Notes under the pieces: model-generated
The model's input: only the letters and a program-made list of their open reading frames with translations
The model's database searches: none
What the model was told of the DNA's origin: nothing
Translations under genes and position numbers: made by a program
Source: Bacteroidales bacterium
Lineage (GTDB): Bacteria > Bacteroidota > Bacteroidia > Bacteroidales > WCHB1-69
DNA: 8,836 bases
Assembly: GCA_017618435.1 (NCBI GenBank)
Contig: JAFZUH010000072.1
Coordinates: 1 to 8,836, forward strand
Reading direction: 5' to 3'
In this document: positions 1-6,042 of the stretch, piece after piece
How positions within the stretch are numbered: the stretch's first letter is position 1
Layout: every line of letters starts with the position of its first letter

Positions 1-1245
1 TACATTATAATATCTCCAAATTTCATAGGGATACCTTGTTCCATCAAAATTATGGGGTTCTATCTCTGCTGGTGGTCCATATTTCAAATAACAAACTCCC
101 CTATCTGTTTTATAACCTTTAAAACGCAATGTGGAATAATTGTAATTCACTTGTAACACCCTATTGTAATATTCTGCCCATGCCGCTTGTGGGTCTTCGG
201 GATTTCGTGTGTTCCAAAAACGATAGAAAAAATTCAAACCGTCTTCATATTGTTCTTCCGATTTAAACTTATCAATAAAAGCCCGTTCTTGGTCATTGGC
301 AATTACATGCATATAGTCCAAATAGCGTTTTAATGTGTCAAATGGAACATTTTCTACTGATTGTGCTTGAGTTTGCATTACAGACGGATTGCTCCGTTGG
401 AAAAACAATGAAGAATAGGCATAAATAATATTTTGCGTATCTTTAATTTCTATCTTTAACAAATAATTACCTGATGGCAAATCCGATATATCAAATGTAT
501 TCATTACCAATGTATTTTGCGATGATTTCAATGTCTTTGTGCTATGATATTCTTTGACCAACACCTCCGATTGATTGCTTGGAACAATAGTAATATCGGC
601 GATAAAATCCACATTTTCACCTATAATATTGGTATGATAAACTTCCGTCCAAAAAGATAATGAATTGACATATTCAGGATAAAAATTAGAAAAATAAGGA
701 AAATATTCCCAACCATGTTTGCTATAATACGAAGGCGAAGACGAAGGTTCAAACTCCGATAGCAATTGTATAGAAGAAAGAGCAACAATATTATTGTTAA
801 ATATCATATCAACCGCTTGACTATGTTTGATGATATTTGTCGCCGTATCATTGGCATCTGCAATATTGAGTTTCAACATATATTTATCTTTAGGCAAGGG
901 CAATCGCAACAGATGATAGGTATTGTTTTTGTTTTCCATAACAGTATCTGCATAAACCTCTGTTGTAAAATGTCTTTGAAAAGAATAATGACGGCTATTG
1001 TCTGTTTGTGATTGAAATTCAATATCTACAATGGCTTCTCCTTGATATTGACCATTTGCTATAGCAACATAGGTCATGGTTTTGCCTAAAAATAAAAATT
1101 GCAATTCAGCATAAGCGGAATCTGCCGTATATTCAAAACTCAAACAATTAAAATTCAGTTTCATAGGCTGTGCCAACAATGTTGAGACCAAGCCCATAAA
1201 AACAACACATATTTTCAGGTATCGCATAGTGAAATTTTTAGTCAT
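1..1245 (-). CDS. GWxTD-domain secreted protein, 3' end missing
   Basis: The frame is open from an ATG at 1245 to the window edge, giving 415 residues with no stop; the C-terminus lies outside. Residues 7-25 look like a Sec signal peptide (MRYLKICVVF..., a hydrophobic core ending STLLA before Q26). There is no lipobox cysteine, so export to the periplasm or outer envelope without a lipid anchor is inferred. Met7 (1227) is an equally good start and gives a more typical signal peptide. Residues 26-290 are beta-rich and contain two similar strands, LPKDKYMLKLNIAD (117-130) and LPSGNYLLKIEIKD (256-269), suggesting two Ig-like domains. From about residue 300 comes the GWxTD domain: a helical lead-in with FYRFWNTRNP (339-348), AEYYNRV (357-363), GYKTDRG (377-383), YGPP (389-392) and YEIWRY (407-412). 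The signature Trp is Tyr378 here. The family is common in Bacteroidota and its biochemical role is not established. The gene has its own promoter and is separated from rpoC-DUF3467 by a terminator. Confidence 0.87.
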   Translation of the reverse strand, partial: MTKNFTMRYLKICVVFMGLVSTLLAQPMKLNFNCLSFEYTADSAYAELQFLFLGKTMTYVAIANGQYQGEAIVDIEFQSQTDNSRHYSFQRHFTTEVYADTVMENKNNTYHLLRLPLPKDKYMLKLNIADANDTATNIIKHSQAVDMIFNNNIVALSSIQLLSEFEPSSSPSYYSKHGWEYFPYFSNFYPEYVNSLSFWTEVYHTNIIGENVDFIADITIVPSNQSEVLVKEYHSTKTLKSSQNTLVMNTFDISDLPSGNYLLKIEIKDTQNIIYAYSSLFFQRSNPSVMQTQAQSVENVPFDTLKRYLDYMHVIANDQERAFIDKFKSEEQYEDGLNFFYRFWNTRNPEDPQAAWAEYYNRVLQVNYNYSTLRFKGYKTDRGVCYLKYGPPAEIEPHNFDGTRYPYEIWRYYNV

Positions 1246-1278
1246 AAATTTATCGGTATCAAGTCATTTTTATAAATA

Positions 1279-1311
1279 CAAAAGTACAATTTTTTTATGA
1301 GGTAAAACAAA
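1279..1311 (-). promoter_or_regulatory. Bacteroidota-type promoter for the GWxTD gene
   Basis: Read on the minus strand, TTTG (1311-1308) is followed after 21 bases by TACTTTTG (1286-1279). This fits the Bacteroidota housekeeping sigma-factor promoter, TTTG near -33 and TAnnTTTG near -7. Transcription would start around 1273, giving a leader of roughly 25-30 bases before the ATG at 1245. The leader is AT-rich with no Shine-Dalgarno sequence, as is usual in this phylum. The position, between an upstream terminator and the gene start, supports the call. The start site itself is inferred. Confidence 0.7.
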
Positions 1312-1360
1312 GGACGTTTATTATTTTTCCAGAAAAAATAAATAGGATTGTTTTTAAACA

Positions 1361-1389
1361 AAAAAAGCGTGTTTTAAACACGCTTTTTT
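1361..1389 (-). terminator. Intrinsic terminator of the rpoB-rpoC-DUF3467 unit
   Basis: This is a perfect inverted repeat centred on 1375. The core GCGTG (1367-1371) pairs with CACGC (1379-1383), the inner bases are TTTTAAA, and the outer arms are an A-run (1361-1366) and a T-run (1384-1389). On the minus strand the hairpin is followed by seven T residues (1366-1360), the classic intrinsic terminator form. It begins only five bases after the DUF3467 stop codon. Because both flanks carry A/T runs it could act in either direction, although genes on both sides run the same way. Confidence 0.88.
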
Positions 1390-1394
1390 ATTGT

Positions 1395-1712
1395 TTAGGC
1401 ATCGCCTTTGGTTCTACCAAGATTTAAGGGCAAACCTCTTGGGTCGTCATAATCTTGAATCTGTCCGTGCATACTTTCGTAACGCTTGATATTTTCATCT
1501 AAAGCAAGCAACAATCTTTTGGCATGCTGAGGAGTTAATATTACTCTTGATTTAACTTTACCTTTCGTTACCCCCGGCATCAATGCGACAAAATCCACAA
1601 TAAATTCCGAATGCGAATGTGTTATTATTGCCAGATTGGCATAAACACCGTCAGCAATATCTTCACCTAAAGTAATATCAATTTTTTGCCCTTTGTTATC
1701 TTCGTCTGCCAT
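1395..1712 (-). CDS. DUF3467 family protein, co-transcribed with rpoC
   Basis: This is a complete 105-residue protein starting with ATG at 1712 and ending in TAA. It resembles the DUF3467 family, small proteins of about 100 residues found downstream of rpoC in Bacteroidota; this family call is from memory of the motif pattern. Visible blocks are an acidic N-terminus (MADEDNK), a strand-like stretch around HSHSEFIVDFV (about residues 32-42), a basic link VTKGKVKSRVILTP (about 48-61), a predicted helix QHAKRLLLALDENIKRYE (about 62-79), and a polar tail rich in Gly, Asp and Arg. There is no signal peptide or membrane segment, so it should be cytoplasmic. Its ATG lies two bases after the rpoC stop (TAA-TT-ATG), which implies translational coupling to beta', and a terminator follows its stop. 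The function is unknown. A role as an RNA polymerase-associated or assembly factor is a guess from position alone. Confidence 0.88.
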   Translation of the reverse strand: MADEDNKGQKIDITLGEDIADGVYANLAIITHSHSEFIVDFVALMPGVTKGKVKSRVILTPQHAKRLLLALDENIKRYESMHGQIQDYDDPRGLPLNLGRTKGDA

Positions 1713-1714
1713 AA

Positions 1715-4700
1715 TTATTTTTGTTTAGATGCCATCAAATTTGCGTATTCTTCTGCAGAACCCACTATAATATTATTATAATCTTTTAAGCCTGTTCCGC
1801 ATGGAATAAGTTTACCTACTATAACATTTTCTTTCAAACCTTCCAATTCATCAATTTTAGCATTGATAGCGGCTTCTGTCAATACTTTTGTTGTTTCTTG
1901 GAATGAAGCGGCAGAAATGAAACTACGTGTTTGTAATGACGCTCTTGTTATACCTTGAAGCACTTGTTTGCCAGTTGCAGGAGAAGCGTCTCTAACTTCC
2001 ATCAATTGTTTGTCCTGACGTTTAAGAGCAGAATTTTCCTCTTTCACTTCTCTGGCTGTCAAAATCTGACCTTTTTGGTAACGAGTAGAATCTCCTGTTT
2101 CTACAACGACTTTTTTATCCCAAATTTCGTCATTTTCTTCATGGAAATCAACTTTGTTAATTAATTCACCTTCAAGGAAACGAGTATCACCGGGATCTTC
2201 AATTTCCACTTTTCTCATCATTTGGCGAACAATTACCTCAAAGTGTTTGTCATTGATTTTTACACCTTGCAAACGATAAACCTCTTGAATTTCATTTACA
2301 ATATATTCTTGAACTTTCATAGGTCCACCGATAGCCAAAATATCTGCAGGAGTCAAAGAACCTTCCGACAATGGTGTACCGGCTCTCACGAAGTCATTTT
2401 CTTGTGCCAAAATTTGTTTGGAAGTAGAGATAAGGTATCTCTTTTCTTCTCCTGTTTTGGAGGTGATAATAACTTCACGATTACCTCTCTTCAATTTCTT
2501 ACTGAAAGAAACAACACCGTCAATTTCTGCAACGACAGCAGGATTAGAAGGATTTCTGGCTTCAAACAATTCGGTTACACGTGGCAAACCACCGGTAATA
2601 TCACCTGTTTTTCCAAATGTTCTTGGTATTTTCACCAAGATACCGCCAGCTTCTATCATATCGCCATCATTCACTTCCAGACGGGCACCAACAGGAATAT
2701 CGTATTCTTTTAATACATCTCCGTTTTTATCAACAATTCTCATTGACGGACTCTTGGTTTTTTGACGACTTTCCATAATAATCTTGGAAGTCATACCCGT
2801 TTGTTCGTCAGTTTCGGTTCTATATGTAACCGCTTCTATAATATCATTGAAAACAACTTGTCCTGAAACTTCGGAAATAATCAACGCGTTAAATGCTTCC
2901 CATGCAGCAATTACACTTCCTTTTTTCACAAAATCGCCTTCCTTGAAATACAAGAATGAACCATAAGGAATGTTTGCCGTCATCAAAATCAATCCGGTCT
3001 TATCCACAATTTTCATTTCAGCCGAACGACCGATTACTCTATCGCAATTTACAGTTTCACCCGTATCTTTATCTTCAGCAACAACAGCAACAGTTCTCAA
3101 TTCATCAAATTCGATTTGACCATCAACTTTTGCTTTTACATCTGCCTGAACACTTAAGTTACCTGCAACACCACCCACGTGGAATGTTCTCAAAGTTAAC
3201 TGAGTACCCGGTTCACCAATTGATTGGGCGGCAATAACACCGACAGCCTCACCTTTTTGAACCATTTTCGAAGTTGCCAAGTTTCTACCATAACATTTTG
3301 CACAAACACCATGTTTGGATTCACATGTAAGTACGGAACGGATTTCCAATTCTTCTACACCTGCATCTTCTATTTGTTTTGCTATTTCTTCGGTCAGTTC
3401 TTCACCTTCTTTAACAATGAGTTCGCCTGTTTCCGGATGATAAACATCATGCAAAGTCGTACGTCCAAGTATTCTATCATACAAGGATTCAACCACTTCA
3501 TCATTTTTCTTTAATGCGGTAACCAATAAACCTCTCAATGTGCCACAATCTTCATCTGTAATAACAACATCATGAGCAACATCGACCAAACGTCTTGTCA
3601 AATAACCGGCATCGGCAGTTTTCAAAGCGGTATCGGCCAAACCTTTACGAGCACCGTGTGTGGAAATAAAGTATTCCAACACAGACAACCCCTCTTTAAA
3701 GTTAGAAAGAATTGGATTTTCAATAATTTCACCACCAGATACACCTGCTTTGGTTGGTTTTGCCATCAAACCACGCATACCTGACAACTGACGAATCTGT
3801 TCTTGAGAACCACGAGCACCAGAATCCAACATCATATATACCGAATTGAATCCTTGTCTGTCTTTAGATAATTTATCTAACAAGATTCGACTCAATTTAG
3901 CATTTGTATGTGTCCAAATATCAATTACTTTGTTATATCTTTCAGTGTCTGTAATCAAACCGCCGTGATAATGCATTGTAACTTCATCGACTTGGTCGTT
4001 GGCCTCTTTTATCAAATCGGCTTTTTCTTCAGGGATAATAACATCACCCAAATTAAAAGACAAACCACCTTTAAATGCCATCAAATATCCCAAATCTTTT
4101 ATATCATCAAGGAATTTGGCGGTTTTTGCAGTTCCTGTCTTTTTCAACACGTCACCGATAATATTTCTTAATGCTTTTTTGGTCAATAATTCATTAATGA
4201 AACCAAATTCATCAGGTACAACTCTATTGAACAGAACTCTACCTACAGTTGTGTCTATCAACTGCATTTTGCCGTCTCCGTCTTTATTGACACGACATTT
4301 GATAACAGCATTGGTATGTACTTTATTTTCAGCATGTGCCATTACAACTTCTTCTTGAGAATAAAATACCATACCTTCTCCCTTCACTTTCATTGTTTCG
4401 GTGGATCGCAAAGGTTTGGTAATGTAATACAAACCAAGCACCATATCCTGAGAAGGCACTGTAACAGGAGCACCATTGGCAGGATTCAATATATTATGAG
4501 AAGCCAGCATTAACATTTGTGCTTCCAATATAGCAGCATTGCCAAGAGGAACGTGTACAGCCATTTGGTCACCATCAAAGTCGGCATTGAAAGCGGTACA
4601 ACACAAGGGGTGCAATCTAATGGCTTTCCCCTCTACCAACTTGGGTTGGAACGCTTGAATACCAAGACGGTGCAAAGTCGGAGCACGGTTCAACAAAACC

Positions 4701-5995
4701 GGATGACCTTTCAATATATTTTCGAGAATATCCCAAACAACAGGGTCTTTTCTGTCAACTATTTTCTTGGCCGATTTTACGGTTTTTACAATACCTCTCT
4801 CCAATAATTTTCTGATAATAAATGGTTTGAACAATTCAGAGGCCATTTCCTTAGGCAAACCGCATTCATTTAATTTCAAATCAGGACCAACAACAATTAC
4901 AGAACGACCTGAATAATCCACACGTTTACCTAATAAGTTTTGACGGAAACGACCTTGTTTCCCCTTCAAACTATCAGACAATGATTTTAATGGACGAGCC
5001 TCTGATTTAAATACCGATTTTTTGGAATTATCAAATAATGAATCCACAGCCTCTTGCAACATACGCTTTTCATTACGCATAATTACATCAGGAGCCTTGA
5101 TTTCAATCAAACGTTTCAGACGATTGTTTCTAATAATAACCCTACGATACAATTCATTTAAATCTGAAGTTGCAAAACGTCCGCCATCTAATGGCACCAA
5201 AGGTCTCAATTCTGGTGGTATAACCGGAATAACTTTAACAATCATCCATTCCGGTTTATTTTCCATACGTTTGCGGCTGTCTCTAAATGATTCAAAAACA
5301 TGCAAACGTTTTAGAATTTCATGTTTACGTTGTTGAGATGTTTCTTTGTTTGCTTTATCTCTTAATTCGTAAGATTCTTTGTCTATATCTATTTGGCAAA
5401 TCAAATCTTGAATGGCTTCTGCTCCCATTTTGGCAATAAACTTATTGGGGTCAGAATCATCTAATAATTGATTTTCTTTCGGAAGTTTGTCCAAATATTC
5501 CATATATTCTTCTTCTTGAAGCAAATCCAAACGAGATGCACCCAATTCTGCTGCAGCCCCCGGTTGAATAACCACATATCTTTCATAATAAATGATTGCT
5601 TCTAATGCCTTTGAAGGCAAACCGACAAACAAGCCCAAACGATTAGGCAAGGATTTGAAAAACCAAATATGGGCAACAGGTATTACCAACTGAATATGTC
5701 CCATACGTTCTCTACGTACCTTTCTTTCAGTTACCTCAACACCACAATGGTCGCAAATAACACCTTTATAACGAATACGTTTGTATTTTCCGCAATGACA
5801 TTCCCAATCTTTTATCGGACCAAATATTCTCTCACAGAACAAACCGTCCCGTTCTGATTTATAGGTACGATAATTAATGGTTTCAGGCTTAGTTACTTCT
5901 CCTTTTGAACGTTCTAATATCAGTTCAGGGGAAGCCAAACTTATCGTAATTTTTGAAAAATCTTTTCTTACATTATTATCTTTTCTGAAAGCCAT
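1715..5995 (-). CDS. rpoC: DNA-directed RNA polymerase subunit beta'
   Basis: This is the complete catalytic beta' subunit, 1426 residues, similar in length to the E. coli protein (1407). It starts at ATG 5995 with MAFRKDNN and ends in TAA. The N-terminal zinc site is C66, C68, C81 and C84. The universal active-site motif NADFDGDQ spans 470-477, with magnesium-binding Asp472, Asp474 and Asp476 (positions 4582-4568). The second zinc site is C817, C891, C898 and C901. The bridge-helix region reads GARKGLADTALKTA. The trigger loop holds Q932, L935, R936 and H939, the last two matching E. coli R933 and H936. Between about residues 946 and 1128 it carries an SI3-type insertion, after which ITGGLPR resumes at 1133-1139. 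The F-loop has about six extra residues relative to E. coli (748-755). The C-terminal LKENVIVGKLIPCGTG matches the part of beta' that meets omega. rpoB lies 47 bases upstream and DUF3467 two bases downstream. No essential residue is missing. Confidence 0.99.
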   Translation of the reverse strand: MAFRKDNNVRKDFSKITISLASPELILERSKGEVTKPETINYRTYKSERDGLFCERIFGPIKDWECHCGKYKRIRYKGVICDHCGVEVTERKVRRERMGHIQLVIPVAHIWFFKSLPNRLGLFVGLPSKALEAIIYYERYVVIQPGAAAELGASRLDLLQEEEYMEYLDKLPKENQLLDDSDPNKFIAKMGAEAIQDLICQIDIDKESYELRDKANKETSQQRKHEILKRLHVFESFRDSRKRMENKPEWMIVKVIPVIPPELRPLVPLDGGRFATSDLNELYRRVIIRNNRLKRLIEIKAPDVIMRNEKRMLQEAVDSLFDNSKKSVFKSEARPLKSLSDSLKGKQGRFRQNLLGKRVDYSGRSVIVVGPDLKLNECGLPKEMASELFKPFIIRKLLERGIVKTVKSAKKIVDRKDPVVWDILENILKGHPVLLNRAPTLHRLGIQAFQPKLVEGKAIRLHPLCCTAFNADFDGDQMAVHVPLGNAAILEAQMLMLASHNILNPANGAPVTVPSQDMVLGLYYITKPLRSTETMKVKGEGMVFYSQEEVVMAHAENKVHTNAVIKCRVNKDGDGKMQLIDTTVGRVLFNRVVPDEFGFINELLTKKALRNIIGDVLKKTGTAKTAKFLDDIKDLGYLMAFKGGLSFNLGDVIIPEEKADLIKEANDQVDEVTMHYHGGLITDTERYNKVIDIWTHTNAKLSRILLDKLSKDRQGFNSVYMMLDSGARGSQEQIRQLSGMRGLMAKPTKAGVSGGEIIENPILSNFKEGLSVLEYFISTHGARKGLADTALKTADAGYLTRRLVDVAHDVVITDEDCGTLRGLLVTALKKNDEVVESLYDRILGRTTLHDVYHPETGELIVKEGEELTEEIAKQIEDAGVEELEIRSVLTCESKHGVCAKCYGRNLATSKMVQKGEAVGVIAAQSIGEPGTQLTLRTFHVGGVAGNLSVQADVKAKVDGQIEFDELRTVAVVAEDKDTGETVNCDRVIGRSAEMKIVDKTGLILMTANIPYGSFLYFKEGDFVKKGSVIAAWEAFNALIISEVSGQVVFNDIIEAVTYRTETDEQTGMTSKIIMESRQKTKSPSMRIVDKNGDVLKEYDIPVGARLEVNDGDMIEAGGILVKIPRTFGKTGDITGGLPRVTELFEARNPSNPAVVAEIDGVVSFSKKLKRGNREVIITSKTGEEKRYLISTSKQILAQENDFVRAGTPLSEGSLTPADILAIGGPMKVQEYIVNEIQEVYRLQGVKINDKHFEVIVRQMMRKVEIEDPGDTRFLEGELINKVDFHEENDEIWDKKVVVETGDSTRYQKGQILTAREVKEENSALKRQDKQLMEVRDASPATGKQVLQGITRASLQTRSFISAASFQETTKVLTEAAINAKIDELEGLKENVIVGKLIPCGTGLKDYNNIIVGSAEEYANLMASKQK

Positions 5996-6042
5996 GATTC
6001 TCTTGTATAAACAAATTCAAAATTTTAATTAACTACTCCGTA
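5996..6042 (-). other. rpoB-rpoC spacer, leader of rpoC translation
   Basis: These 47 bases between the rpoB stop and the rpoC ATG are very AT-rich. They contain no hairpin with a T-run and no clear Shine-Dalgarno sequence. On the minus strand TGAATTTG occurs, one mismatch from the TAnnTTTG promoter element, but I see no matching upstream TTTG at a good distance inside the spacer. The simplest reading is read-through transcription from rpoB, with translation starting on an AT-rich, unstructured leader. Confidence 0.6.

Larger units (their letters stand above)
1246..1394. other. Intergenic region between DUF3467 and GWxTD genes
   Basis: These 149 bases hold the terminator (1361-1389) and the promoter (1279-1311). 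Between them, at 1324-1337, is a short inverted repeat TTTTTC-CA-GAAAAA just upstream of the promoter's TTTG element. It is A/T-dominated and may be chance. I see no small gene, tRNA or riboswitch here. Confidence 0.6.

Noticed and set aside
766..1011. 81-codon open frame on the plus strand
   Set aside because: It overlaps, on the opposite strand, a continuous 415-codon reading frame with a signal peptide and a recognisable GWxTD domain. No promoter or other support was seen for it.
1321..1341. AT-only inverted repeat as a possible second terminator or operator
   Set aside because: The pairing is almost entirely A-T, can be aligned in two competing registers, and has no GC core. It is expected by chance in such AT-rich spacer DNA.
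2222..2713. 163-codon open frame on the plus strand inside rpoC
   Set aside because: It is antisense to a fully conserved part of rpoC, and its translation is rich in Phe, Asn and Ile with no recognisable domain. It is a shadow of AT-rich coding sequence.
5996..6042. Possible internal promoter before rpoC (TGAATTTG)
   Set aside because: The -7 element has a mismatch at a key position and no suitably spaced TTTG partner within the spacer. Read-through from rpoB explains rpoC expression.
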